Assembly (NCBI GenBank): GCA_964006375.1
Contig: OZ023267.1
Location: forward strand, 17,810,971 to 17,874,970
DNA length: 64,000 nucleotides
Direction: 5' to 3'
Origin: Tillus elongatus
Taxonomy: Eukaryota; Arthropoda; Insecta; Coleoptera; Cleridae
Below are positions 1-10,640 of the stretch, in pieces. A model generated the notes under the pieces. The model had not been told where the DNA came from and ran no database searches. It saw nothing but the letters and a program-made list of their open reading frames with translations. Both the position numbers and the translations under genes were made by a program. The stretch's first letter is position 1. Each line of letters starts with the position of its first letter.

Positions 1-705
1 TCCTTAACACCGTGCATGTGTTGGTTCTCTCGTACATCTCACGGATCTTCCGCGATAAGGGTTTAAAGTTTTTTATCTCAGTTTCTTGTAGACCTTGTTG
101 CGAAACGATATATTTTTGAAGTCAGTTCATTTCTATCACTTGTCGTTGAAAAGATACAAGGATTTAAAGTTTAGACCGGAAGTGGCCATTTTATTGTATA
201 TTCCAATTTGATTTGGCCTCCTTAACACCGTGCATGTGTTGGTTCTCTCGTACATCTCACGGATCTTCCGCGATAAGGGTTTAAAGTTTTTTATCTCATT
301 TTCTTGTAGACCTTGTTATGAAACATACATTTTTGAAGTTAGTTCATTTCTATCACTTGTCGTTGAAAAGATACAAGGATTTAAAGTTTAGACCGGAAGT
401 GGTCATTTTATTGTATATTCCAATTTGATTTGGCCTCCTTAACACCGTGCATGTGTTGGTTCCAGCGTACATCTCACGGATCTTCCGCGATAAGGGTTTA
501 AAGTTTTTTATCTCGGTTTCTTGTAGACCTTGTTACGAAACGATATATTTTTAAAGTCGGTTCATTTCTATCACTTGTCGTTGAAAAGATACAAGGATTT
601 AAAGTTTAGACCGGAAGTGGCCATTTTATTGTATATTCCAATTTGATTTGGCCTCCTTAACACCGTGCATGTATTGGTTCCATCGTACATCTCACGGATC
701 TTCCG
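1..705. repeat. 218-bp satellite array, about 3.2 units
   Basis: Three complete units (1-218, 219-435, 436-653; 218, 217 and 218 bp) and a partial fourth (654-705) start with the same TCCTTAACACCGTGCATG block. Each contains CTCACGGATCTTCCG near the start and TAGACCGGAAGTGG near position 170. Units differ by a few percent (for example gttctctcg versus gttccagcg). The array continues off the left edge, and its right end is cut inside a unit where the GC-rich minisatellite flank begins. No coding signal is seen. The short-period tandem arrangement fits satellite DNA, though a tandemly repeated part of a larger element is possible. Confidence 0.9.
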
Positions 706-746
706 TGGCCAAAGACAGGTCAATGACCTTAGGAATAACACGGATG

Positions 747-1045
747 TGACTGTCTGGCCCAGGGCGTGGCTGGGCGCCGGCGCCGGGGCTGGCGCCCGGG
801 GCGTGGCTAGGCGCCGGGCCCGGGGCAGGCGCCGGGGCAGGCGCCAGGGCAGGCGCCAGGGCAGGCGCCAGGGCAGGCGCCAGGGCGTGGCTAGGCGCCA
901 GGACGTGGCTAGGCGCCAGGGCGTGGCTAGGCGCCAGGGCGTGGCGCCGGCGCCAGGGCGTGGCGCCGGCGCCAGGGCGTGGCTAGGCGCCAGGGCGTGG
1001 CGCCGGCGCCAGGGCAGGCGCCAGGGCGTGGCGCCGGCGCCGTGA
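747..1045. repeat. GC-rich minisatellite, GGCGCC-based
   Basis: About 300 bp of nearly pure G+C in AT-rich surroundings, built from a 12-bp core AGGCGCCAGGGC alternating with GTGGCTAGGCGCC blocks. The GGCGCC palindrome recurs every 12-18 bp. The open frames here encode only Arg/Gly/Ala-rich low-complexity peptide and are not taken as genes. Two TGACGTCA palindromes lie just right of it (about 1044-1068). It adjoins the satellite array on the left. Confidence 0.9.
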
Positions 1046-1093
1046 CGTCACTTCCTGTGACGTCACTGTCTGCTCAAAGTGCCGCATTACCTA

Positions 1094-1560
1094 CTAACAC
1101 AGGTATACTTCCTTTCGCGGATCTCGACACTTCTGCAGCCGGACCAATAGCGCAAACAAAGCCTCTCTAAGTCTCAATCCCTCTCGAAACCCCATCTGCA
1201 GTTCTCTCAGATCCTGCTCGCATTTCCTATGTATTTGATTATGTAGGACCTTTAGAAACAACTTTAATATCTGACTCATTAGCTAGTTAGTCGAAACACG
1301 TCACCTCTTTTTGCGCCTGGTTTTTTAGGAATAGGGACAAATGTAGATTTTAACTAGTCTTGAGGTATCTATCCATTGTTATAGATGATATTAAATAGTT
1401 TGATCAGGATTTCTAAGTTTTCTTTATTTATAAGTTTCAGGAATTCTGGACAAATGTCTGGTCCAGTTGCTTTACCGTTTTTTTATTCCCTTCAAAGCCT
1501 TCTCTATTTCTGCAGTCATTATATTTGGTCCCATTTCTGTTTGACGTTGGTTACGAAACG
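1094..1560 (-). pseudogene. Non-LTR retrotransposon reverse-transcriptase fragment
   Basis: The minus strand encodes part of a LINE reverse transcriptase. From about 1560 downward it reads TEMGPNIMTAEIEKALKGIK, then after a one-base loss GKATGPDICPEFLKLINKEN, the conserved block before the RT core. It continues with VPIPKKPGAKRG and, at 1279-1094, ILKLFLKVLHNQIHRKCEQD followed by MGFREGLRLREALFAL (the FGFR block). At least two frameshifts or stops interrupt it, and the catalytic YADD region and endonuclease are absent. It resembles the endonuclease-reverse transcriptase proteins common in insects. The fragment is dead and truncated at both ends. Confidence 0.8.
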
Positions 1561-1625
1561 GGGGACTTTGTCGTCGAAAAGATCAAGTGGTAACGGATCT
1601 ATTTTTGGTTGTTCAGAATCCATGA

Positions 1626-2455
1626 CAACATCGTAATTTCTTCGACAATTTGGTTTCATCGTATAAACTGTTTTGTTCGTTAAAACAACTAGGATTTATC
1701 GCGACTGGAACTATTGGTGAAAATCGCACCGCAAGATGGACTTTGCAGTCAACCTCAACTTTGAAGAAAACCGATAGAGGTATATTGGACTTGGCTTTTG
1801 ATGATAAATCTGAAATCATGATGGCGAAATATAATGAGATTTGAATTGTGACAGTAGCAAGTAACAACAGTACAATACAACAATTAGCAAAAGAGAAAAT
1901 GTATGCTCGAGAGCGGAGATAAAGCGTTTCAGTTTCACAACCACAAGTGATTTCAGAATATACTCAACACATGGGAGGGGTGGACTTGCACGATAATGCG
2001 ATCGCAAACTACCGGATAAGAGTGAGAGGTAAGAAATGGTGGTGGCCACTCTTCACCAATTTGATCAATAATGCTATTGTCAACACCTGGAAAATACATA
2101 GACTTGCTAACGATGAAAAGCCCTCACAGTTGGAATTTAGATCCTACATAGCTGCAGCCTCGATGAAATCTGAAGATCGTTCATAATGATGCAATTGAAA
2201 GTCCATGTGAAGAAACTATTAACAAAGCAGAAAAATCCAGTTAAGGTCGTCCCTCAAAGAATTATTTGGACATAGAAGTAAGATATGACCACATAGGACA
2301 CATAATAATAGAAGAAGAAAACAAGAAAAAAGAAGATGTAGGTTGTGCAAACGATTTACAAATGCAGAAAATGTAATATGCATCTTCACACAAATTGTTT
2401 CCAAACTTTTCACTCGGACAATAAATGTACACAACACAAGCCCAAAGTTCCGTAA
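1626..2455 (+). pseudogene. piggyBac transposase-derived relic, C-terminal half
   Basis: Plus-strand decayed piggyBac (DDE_Tnp_1_7) transposase. In order: NFFDNLVSSYKLF and TGTIGENRT (1635-1730), then VTVASNN, then HMGGVDLHDNAIANYRIRVR with KKWWWPLF (1965-2050). The C-terminal cysteine-rich finger follows at about 2330-2455: CRLCKR, a one-base frameshift, then YKCRKCNMHLHTNCFQTFHS and a stop at 2453-2455. In-frame stops lie at 1842-1844 and about 1918. The catalytic N-terminal half is missing and ends have not been located. Family assignment is secure from the GGVD/WWWPLF blocks. Confidence 0.85.
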
Positions 2456-3173
2456 ACGCAACATTTTGTCCCAAACAAAATGAAAAATCGAAAAGGAAAT
2501 TATTTGTTTTTTGTCTTTTTATATGTATTTTTAACTGAAATAAACATTTGAGTTTAATAATTTTATATTATTTCATTGCTTGGTGCTTAATGGGTTTAGC
2601 TTATTACAAATTGTTATAAGGTTCATGTTATCTTGGACCATCATAAGTCATAAGGTTACTAGGTGCCAAATTAGCGATAATTGAAATTACGTAGAGAAAA
2701 CCGTACGGTAGTTAGGAGGAGCATCGGCAGCAGCCTAATACAAGTGCATGTCTTGAAGTAAGAAATATAAATTTTCTCAAAAATATCCTTATGTCGTGAA
2801 GTCTGGTGATCTGTATTCAGAAAAACCCACCTTTTCAACAGAACTGTCAAAACTGTAAGTTACTATTTGAAAAAATTGATGATGACATTAGATATGTAAA
2901 ACCAATTAAGTCACAAAAAAAATGTTATGTGAAAATGTGCACATTCAAATTTTGTGTTTGGCATGTCTCAGCGATTTATTTTTCGCTTGCCCCCTAAAGA
3001 TTTAAGGGATGTGTTCCATTCTATCAGGACTCGCTGTAGGGTCAACTTATTGTAAATATGAATATTCAGTGTAACTATGAGAACGATAATAGATAGATAA
3101 TATTACATGTAAATATTATTTATTAGTTTAATATATTATAAATATTGGTGATGCTGATTGTAAATTCTAATAA
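2456..3173. other. AT-rich spacer, no gene recognised
   Basis: AT-rich sequence between the piggyBac relic and the pogo-like element. The first 110 bp may be the relic's 3' untranslated part (AATAAA-like motif near 2540). No convincing coding region or repeat is seen in the rest. Confidence 0.5.
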
Positions 3174-3543
3174 GGTAAGTAACCTAAATATGGGCACCCC
3201 TAAGCATTATATCAATTAATAACTTTATCGATTAAGATTAAGCCAAAGAAAAAAAATGGTTTGCTCTTTAGGTCAGAACGAATACAAAATCATACACAGA
3301 ATTTGAAAAATATGTCTTTATTCTGAAACAGTCACCCATAAAAAAATTAAATCAAGTGCCCATATTAGGAGCATCAAGTTCTAATTATGGGCACCCTAAA
3401 AGAAACTTAAGAGAAATTAAATGATCCAGAAAATATAGTTATTAATAATTCTTATTAATCAAAAGAAAAACTTAAACACTTGTACATGAACTTGAACATT
3501 GTAAAAAAGCTTAAGTTAGATAACGAGTTAGATAACTTAAACT

Positions 3544-5403
3544 TCATTCACTCTCTTCGCATGACGGGCACCTAAAAAAGGGTATGACATCTTTGGCCAT
3601 CAGCCCACAGCACTCTTCATGAACCCAAGTCTGGCAAACAGTACACTGCCTCATGTCTTCTTGTTTATCTTCTTTACAAAGGGGGCAGTACCATGATTCC
3701 TTTCGAGGAGTTGCAACGCCACTGCACGTAGCTCTATCTAAATTGGCTGTTTGTTGTTTGGACTGAGGCGCTCTTTTTTTGGCAATTGATGGTTCCTTTT
3801 GACTTAACTTCTTCTCCGCAAACAACCATTTAACAACTTTGACAGCTCGATAGTTTATTGCCTTTTTGGGTGGTGCTTTAGACTTGGCAGGTAGTTCTGG
3901 TGTTTTCAATATTTCAGTAAACGATCTAGACTTGTTAGCCTCCAACTCTTCGTCCGATGATTCACTGGTTTCAGAAGTCGAAGATTCGGATGGTTGCCAT
4001 TCATTTTCATCGTCAGAACTGTCGTCATCTGAGACACGTCGAAGCCGTTTTTGTTTTTGACGAGGATTGTTAGTTGAAACCCTTGGAGTAGATGTACTGG
4101 GACCATCAACCTCTTGTTTTCTTGTTAATTCTGAAGCCATCGTTTGTTGGACAGGATTAGGACTACTAGGAATTGTAGTTGCAGGGGAATTTGCATTGTT
4201 TTGGTTCTCTAGGGGTCTCTCTGACAGTGTTGAAGGTGCAAATGCCGTTTCTGGAATAATCGTCGGGTCAAAAGGGTATATACCAGTTGCTCGAAATCCT
4301 GCAGACACGTTTGAAGGGGTTGTTGCCTTTGGCCAAACTTTTGAAAATACATTACCAAAACTAGATTTTGTTAATTTTCTACCAGGATTAAGACTCCAAT
4401 ACCTCTGCAATTCATCGTCCCAGTGGTATTCAAAAGAACGAAATACCGATTTGTCCATTGGCTGCAATTCATGCGTGCAGTTACTCGGAAGGCATAACAA
4501 TGTGATTTCATGAGTGTCTGCAGCCTCAACAATATTTGCATCGAGATGGGATTTTGCTCCATCAAAAATCAGAAGGACTTTTCCAGGAGGTTTGTATTGT
4601 GCAAAATGTGCAATCCATTTAACAAAAGTATCACAAGTCATGCTGCCTTTTGCAGTCATGAATGCTTTGCACCCAGGTGGTAAATTATCTGAAAATTCAG
4701 GTTTATTTCTCTGGCCTTTAAACAAAACAACAGGTGGAATTATCTGACCAATAGCATTTCCACAAGACACAACAGTCACATTTTCGGCATGTTCTGGTGC
4801 CACAAAGGGTACCCGTTTAATTCCTTTGCGAGTTAAAATTACAGGTTCCTTATGAATTGTTAATTGGCACCCTTTTTCGTCCATATTAAAAATAAGCTGA
4901 GGTTTATCCATAACGTCTAACTCGGCCATCACAGTCCTTAATGTCTTGAAATAATCCTCAACAATAAATCTGTTTAGTTTTGCAGCTCGTGCTGGATTAA
5001 CGTTTTGAGATTTTCGGCGAGCAACCTCAGGATGTCTTCTTAAAAATAATTTAAGCCATTTTCTACCAACCATTGAAGAATTATGTTTTGTAGGTGGAAA
5101 GGGGACGTTGTTTTCGCTGCAGAACGTGTAAACACTTCTTCTTAAAATTTTAGATGTAAGGGGCATTCCTATCTCAGCAAGTCTAAATATTCGAGAACAC
5201 AACTCGGTTTCCTGGGCGTCAGTTAAAAAAGATTTTCGACCCAGCCGTTTAACTGTATTACCACTCCAAGCATGGCGTTGCAAAGTACTTCGTGGAATAT
5301 TAAAATTAATTGCTGCACGTTTTATCTTCATTCCTCCTTGAATTGCAGCAACTGCTGCTTTGAGGGAGTCAGAACTCCACTGAGCTCGCTTTTGTGGAGA
5401 CAT
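3544..5403 (-). CDS. pogo-like DDE transposase with C-terminal PHD finger (619 aa)
   Basis: Uninterrupted 619-codon frame. The N-terminus is a psq/CENP-B-like HTH (SLKAAVAAIQGGMKIKRAAI, IPRSTLQRH), with a second DNA-binding segment to about residue 130. A DDE superfamily endonuclease core follows: first D in FNMDEKGCQ (about 175), second in LLIFDGAKSHLD (about 280), third in HELQPMDKSVF (about 315). After it come ATGIYPFDP, an acidic Ser-rich linker (about 450-500) and a PHD-type finger of pattern C-x2-C, C-x2-C, H-x2-C, C-x2-C in the last 50 residues (WYCPLCKED ... CPSCEESE). The PHD suggests chromatin recognition. Proteins of this layout are often annotated misleadingly as clz9-like transporters in insect genomes. 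It should cut DNA at the element termini. Confidence 0.85.
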   Translation of the reverse strand: MSPQKRAQWSSDSLKAAVAAIQGGMKIKRAAINFNIPRSTLQRHAWSGNTVKRLGRKSFLTDAQETELCSRIFRLAEIGMPLTSKILRRSVYTFCSENNVPFPPTKHNSSMVGRKWLKLFLRRHPEVARRKSQNVNPARAAKLNRFIVEDYFKTLRTVMAELDVMDKPQLIFNMDEKGCQLTIHKEPVILTRKGIKRVPFVAPEHAENVTVVSCGNAIGQIIPPVVLFKGQRNKPEFSDNLPPGCKAFMTAKGSMTCDTFVKWIAHFAQYKPPGKVLLIFDGAKSHLDANIVEAADTHEITLLCLPSNCTHELQPMDKSVFRSFEYHWDDELQRYWSLNPGRKLTKSSFGNVFSKVWPKATTPSNVSAGFRATGIYPFDPTIIPETAFAPSTLSERPLENQNNANSPATTIPSSPNPVQQTMASELTRKQEVDGPSTSTPRVSTNNPRQKQKRLRRVSDDDSSDDENEWQPSESSTSETSESSDEELEANKSRSFTEILKTPELPAKSKAPPKKAINYRAVKVVKWLFAEKKLSQKEPSIAKKRAPQSKQQTANLDRATCSGVATPRKESWYCPLCKEDKQEDMRQCTVCQTWVHEECCGLMAKDVIPFFRCPSCEESE

Positions 5404-5460
5404 ATTCTGAAAAATAACATCGTGTTAGATAAAACATAACCAAACGTCAGCAAAAGGTAT

Positions 5461-5540
5461 GTCCCAAATATGGGCACAGCATGTGTTCTAAATATGGGCA
5501 CTGCCCATATTTGGCAGTCACTCTAGTGCCCATATTTGGG
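5461..5540. repeat. Subterminal iterated motif cluster (TGCCCATATTTGG)
   Basis: Just upstream of the transposase start lie four copies of GTGCCCATATTTGGG or its complement: complement at 5463-5477 and 5487-5501, forward at 5502-5516 and 5526-5540. The central two face each other as a palindrome. The same word occurs at 3184-3200, 3356-3370, 3381-3396, 5879-5893 and in the right terminus at 5897-5912. Iterated subterminal motifs are typical transposase-binding sites. Their position over the likely promoter also suggests autoregulation, which is inference. Confidence 0.75.
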
Positions 5541-5925
5541 ACATGCCATTTTCTACAAGTTTTGAAACACATTTTCATAATACGGAAGTAAACCTAAATA
5601 TCTATTGTACAGTCTCAAAGTACAGTTCCTCAGCTTCAATTTTATATATAGTAACAATTAATTTCGCTACATTTTCTTTACAAAATGAAATAAAATCTAC
5701 TTACCGAAAACTACAACCTCACTTTCCACATTCGACGACTTCTGACTAGAAACACCCGGTGGCGCCCTCTATCGACTAATGGCCGAATTTTGATTATGAC
5801 TGAAGTTGTACGAGATACCTGTAATGCATATGCTGCCATCTTTTATTAAAATTGGTTACAAACAGTATTTATTCACTAGTGCCCGTATTTGGGGGGGTGC
5901 CCATACTTGGTTAAGGTACCTTATA

Positions 5926-6625
5926 TAGAATCTTAAAAAAATATTTTCATTTTAGTAAATGAGAAAACGTGTACTATGTTTTTTTTTTTATTATATTATC
6001 ATGAACATTTAACTAAAACCGCCAGTAAGAGGGTTAAGGTTCTAGGAATAACCAAATTATTATAAATTTTATGATTGTTATTGCTACTAATGTGTTATTC
6101 GTTATCTTGGTATTTTTATATCATTGCCAATAATCTTTTTTTTTAAGTGATATGAAACGACACAAGTTTAGTTGCGCAGTAATAGTAATTTTTTTTTTAC
6201 TTTAATTATACTCTAATTTAGAAAAAAGCTATCATAACAACTATCTCCATTATTATTAAAATTAGAGAGATGCTAAACTTAGCAAAATTATGCCGTTCAT
6301 TAAGCTCCTACCATATATGTTTCTTGATCTTTAAAATTTCTAGCTGTTATCAAGGGATACGAATAATTTACTGGTTGTAGGTATCTGTTTTTCAAAATAC
6401 ATAAGTTTCGAACAGACGATAGTCAACATTATTTTATGGACACTAGGTATATTGAATTTTCACATATTTTAATATACTATTTCCTGGCAAATTTATTGAT
6501 TTAGATGTAAAGATTTCTTCTCTGACTTTACAGGTGCTTGTTTTCTTCTCTACGACCGGTTTCGTCAGACGGGAGTAACTGCGTGTCACAAGTATTTGGA
6601 GAAGTAACCCGATATACAAAAGTCT
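5926..6625. other. AT-rich spacer, no gene recognised
   Basis: No coding region is supported. A short stretch near 6555-6580 (ACGACCGGTTTCGTCAGACG) resembles a broken hammerhead core lacking stem II and is not annotated as one. Confidence 0.4.
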
Positions 6626-6916
6626 GGACGCAGCAATAGTGAATTTTCATTTAAATGTTTTTAATAGGAAATATAATTATTTTTTAAGAAAGTTTGCATC
6701 AAATTTGGTTACCAGTATAACCTATATAGGTGAAACAATGTACCACATTTCATCAAAATAACTTTATTGTTTGACAATATACAAAAATCTTCCGAAAATA
6801 AACTTGAAATGTACCCAAAAAACTGGTTTCCTGGCCAACGAACTTTAATAGTAAATTAAGCTATCGATAGAAACATTTTATGAAAAATCGCTACCACAAC
6901 TCACTTGCTAAGTCCC
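6626..6916. repeat. GGACGCAGCAAG-type MITE, degenerate copy
   Basis: Starts GGACGCAGCAATAGTGAATTTT and ends with the inverse AAAATCGCTACCACAACTCACTTGCTAAGTCCC. The interior has the family words ACTTTATTGTTTGA and TTGGTTACCAGTATAACCTATATAG, shared with copies at 41.4, 47.5, 56.9 and 59.4 kb. It has no coding capacity. Mutated termini indicate an old insertion. Confidence 0.65.
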
Positions 6917-7139
6917 GAATTTATTTTCTTACAAACATGCATTATCTTTCGATGGAAAATGCAAAAATTTCAATAATATAAGGCGCGTTCGATTAGGAAA
7001 AAATGCATCACCAGCAACTTATGGGCCACCTGTAATTGTAAAAATAATTTTATAAAATGCAGCTCCAAACATCGTATAATTAACATATAAAAAAATGTCT
7101 CATATCTTGTATAATAATGAATATATTGATCTTTACCCT

Positions 7140-7265
7140 AGAAATGCGTCGCCCTGTATATATGAAAACAGATAAAAACTGAAACTAACCCGGATATAGA
7201 TTCTATGGGGCCTAATTCGCGCTCATTTGAAGAAATCTTTTCAAAATTCAAAAGTCACTAAAATT
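7140..7265 (-). repeat. TA-core palindrome family, fragment
   Basis: Minus-oriented fragment of the family annotated at 51834-52157: reading left to right it has GAAACTAACCCGGATATAGA, GGGGCCTAATTCGCGCTCATTTGAAG and CAAAATTCAAAAGTCAC. No TA tract is present in this copy. Confidence 0.6.
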
Positions 7266-8399
7266 GTATCCAACTCTATGAGTAAAATTGTGATGGCCAA
7301 AAATAAATATGAATGTAAGAAGAGCATGCCTACATTTGTATTACAAATGTCAGAAAACAAAATACTTACATGTCACTTTAAAAGTAGATCTGACATTTAT
7401 CAAAATAATTTGTCAGTTGAATATGACATGTACTGTTGCCGTGGACTATTATGCACTATTGTATTAGGTCTCATTAGAATCTTTTTTTTTTTGAGTACAA
7501 AAGCTTATTTTACTGTTTAAACATTTTTCAATCCCTTAACCTGAAATGGTTTCCGTCTTATATAACGTTGTTTCATTGTAGCGTCACAGTAGCTTTTAGA
7601 ATCTAGAAATTATTATATTTTGTGTGAATTTTTCGTTGCATACCTAGAACAAGTTTTATGTTCCTTCAACTATAAATGACAATTTTAAGTAAATTCCTAT
7701 ATTTTCTGTGCCCAATGTGTTGAACGGATGCGAAACGTGAGAAGGAAATTTCATTTAAAGTTAAAATGACGAAGAGAACTTTAATCGGGGCACGAGCGTT
7801 GTTTCCATTTTTTTATATTAATAACATCTATAGGTAAATTAGCAGATTAGCGTATTGTTCGTTTCTTGAAAAAAAAATCAGAAACATGCTTAGACAAATC
7901 CCTTTACGCATTAACCATCGGACAAAATGCTGTGATCTCAACTCCAAAATACGGTTAAGAGACCTAAAGTAAATTTGTGGTTCTGTGCAAGGTAAACATG
8001 CTACAACGGAGCTAGAAATGCAAACTGTAAAAAACTCACCTTACAGAAGTCCATAGAAAGGAGAAACTACTAACCAACACCGTTTCTTTATAGAAAACTT
8101 TAACTTTGCCCCAAAAAAAATTATAGTAAGCGTAATCTGATTCCTTAAAATTAAATAAATAACTGAAACTGCTACCAAAGCATCACATAAAGGGTCTATT
8201 TTAAATTAATTTTCTGCAAATGATTTAATAAAATAAAGAACAGTGAAAATTGTAGCTGAAACTTAGGCTTTTTAACTTCTTACGACATTTATGCTGCATA
8301 GCCGTTCATGTAGGTTCTCTATCTAGAACATGTCAATTTTGACGTTTTGAATCGCGACTTTTTTGACATTTTAAGAATAAAAACCTAAAAGCTTATAAC

Positions 8400-8400
<1 letters not shown>
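7266..8400. other. AT-rich spacer, no gene recognised
   Basis: No gene, structured RNA or clear repeat boundary is seen. Weakly open frames near 7230-7520 lack recognisable domains and are not called. Confidence 0.4.
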
Positions 8401-9000
<600 letters not shown>

Positions 9001-9673
9001 ACAACATCTTACAAAGATAGAAAACAAATAATGGTACAAAAAAAGGAAATCGATGGTAGTGTGTTTTAATTTACAATTAAAGTACAACGTGTAGTGCATC
9101 AGTGTATTTTCTAAAAATTACTCGATCAAAATATAGAAAAATTCAATATGGCGTCTATAAGATAAAAGTTGACAATCGGCTACGAGAAATTGGGCAAATA
9201 TTTTGCAAACCATATACAGCCGGCCAATTTTTTAACTCTTTTTATGTACAAAAAAATGTTTTTTGTTTAACAGTTGAAAAACGAGAACATATAAAATGAA
9301 ATTATAATTGCACTATTTGGTTTCCTTCGAAAAACTCCGGAACACTTCGGAATTTTGCAAACGTACAAAAATTTGAGCGAACCTTAAAACAGCGCGGTTC
9401 TGTCATCTTTTTAACTCTTATAATAACGGAGATAACTGTAGCGAGCCAATAAATATGCTACCCTGTATAAAGAGTGTTCCGAAATAAGTGCCAGAAATTT
9501 AAAATCTGATCCATTACCTACTAAATAGTTATAGCATTAGATAATAGTGAGAAAAAACAAGTCGACTTGAATTTTCCTCTGACAGTGTTAACTCAAAATC
9601 TATTTCGTAATGAATTTCTCCCATATTATCTTATTGAGGGAGGCTAACGCAAGATGAAGAATTGTATATAACT
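9001..9673. other. AT-rich spacer, no gene recognised
   Basis: No supported gene. Short open frames (for example 9102-9299) lack recognisable domains. Near 9470 the text CCTGTATAAAGAGTGTTCCG resembles a mariner-type terminal phrase, but no matching inverse end was found. Confidence 0.35.
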
Positions 9674-10640
9674 TTATTTATACAATTTCAATATGTTCAA
9701 CAATAATACATGAAGTAGTTGAAGTTCAAATGTATTGTGGACGCAAAAAAATGTTATACAAAAAGCGTAAATGTCCTCATCTTGTCCCAGGAATGGGGGT
9801 AATATAGGGACCACGGTGAAGTAAGATGGGGTGACACAAACAATACATTTGCAAAAGGTGCAAATATGAACTACATCCCCATCCTCGCTTCTCTGCGCAA
9901 AAGCTTTGTGCCTATCGTTTACACACACTGCAAGATACCCAGCTATCGATATACTGAATTATAAGCCTTTTACATCATCGTCTTTATCTGATGGGTGTTT
10001 TGACGTCTCATTTTGTTCCACTTTACTTTTATTTTGTTTCCCCTCATATTTCAGGGTGATGACGATTTTTCTCAATTGTTTCTCCTTTAATTCATTTTTA
10101 AACGGGGATGAGGTAAGAATTACAGTCTTTGCTCGACAAACATTTTTTTCTTTCTTTTGACCATCATTTCCAACATGAGGAACATATAAGGTGGAACAGT
10201 ATAAAGCGACATCGACGAACAATCTGCACTAGGACTTTGAACATGAAATCTACTATTGGACCTGGATGTTTTGTGGAACTGTCAGTGGTTCGAATGTTCC
10301 CATTTGTATTTCAGGGGTTTGATCTTTCCTCGGTGTCACCAGGAAGATTTTGGATTCTTTCATTTCACGAAATATGGTAGTTTAAGCTGTATCAGCTCTT
10401 TCAGTAATTTCAGCTGCAATAAAATCGACGTCTGTTGGGGTTACAGGGCCATATCCAAGTTGCACAAAATACATTCATAGCTATGATAGGCACTGTAGCA
10501 GTTCGTGATATGCTTTTCTAAAAATGACTGTAATCCGAAACATTATCAACAACCTTCTTGGATGCGTCCGCAAGCAAGTGGTTATTTCTTAGTTCTAGAA
10601 TGGGCTTTTCTTTAAAAGAATTCGTCCGATCAGACTGACA
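9674..10640 (-). pseudogene. Decayed pogo-like transposase, C-terminal part
   Basis: Reading the minus strand from about 10640: ILELRNNHLLADASKK (a worn second-Asp helix), then ATWIWPCNPN, a frameshift, and DVDFIAAEITERADT, the hallmark (A-T-G-I-x-P-F-N-P ... T-E-R-P) of pogo transposases. Then at 10222-9959 VILTSSPFKNELKEKQLRK, and near 9930-9830 a degenerate zinc-finger segment with WVSCSVCKR, AQSFC and spaced cysteines. Multiple stops and frameshifts are present. It is related to, but not a recent copy of, the intact element at 3.2-5.9 kb. Confidence 0.6.

Larger units (their letters stand above)
3174..5925 (-). mobile_element. pogo-like DNA transposon, apparently complete
   Basis: A 2.75-kb unit bounded by imperfect inverted termini: left AAGGTAAGTAACCTAAATATGGGCACC (first bases at about 3174), and at the right the inverse with GGTGCCCATACTTGGTTAAGG (to about 5916-5925). 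It holds one intact minus-strand transposase gene (3544-5403). The motif GTGCCCATATTTGG or its complement recurs near both ends. The exact ends and the expected TA duplication were not fixed because the outermost bases are ambiguous. An intact gene plus both termini suggests a young, possibly autonomous copy. Confidence 0.75.

Noticed and set aside
665..1045. Arg/Gly/Ala-rich 126-codon open frame
   Set aside because: It lies entirely on the GC minisatellite and its satellite edge; absence of stops follows from base composition.
1044..1068. TGACGTCA pairs as CREB-type regulatory sites
   Set aside because: The palindrome appears near several repeats here (also 11.2, 44.2 and 44.9 kb) and no host gene is adjacent.
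4067..4513. 148-codon plus-strand frame
   Set aside because: Antisense to the intact pogo-like transposase; no independent domain.
6540..6600. Hammerhead-like text CUGACGAAACCGGUC on the minus strand
   Set aside because: CUGACGA runs directly into AAC without stem II, so the ribozyme fold is impossible.
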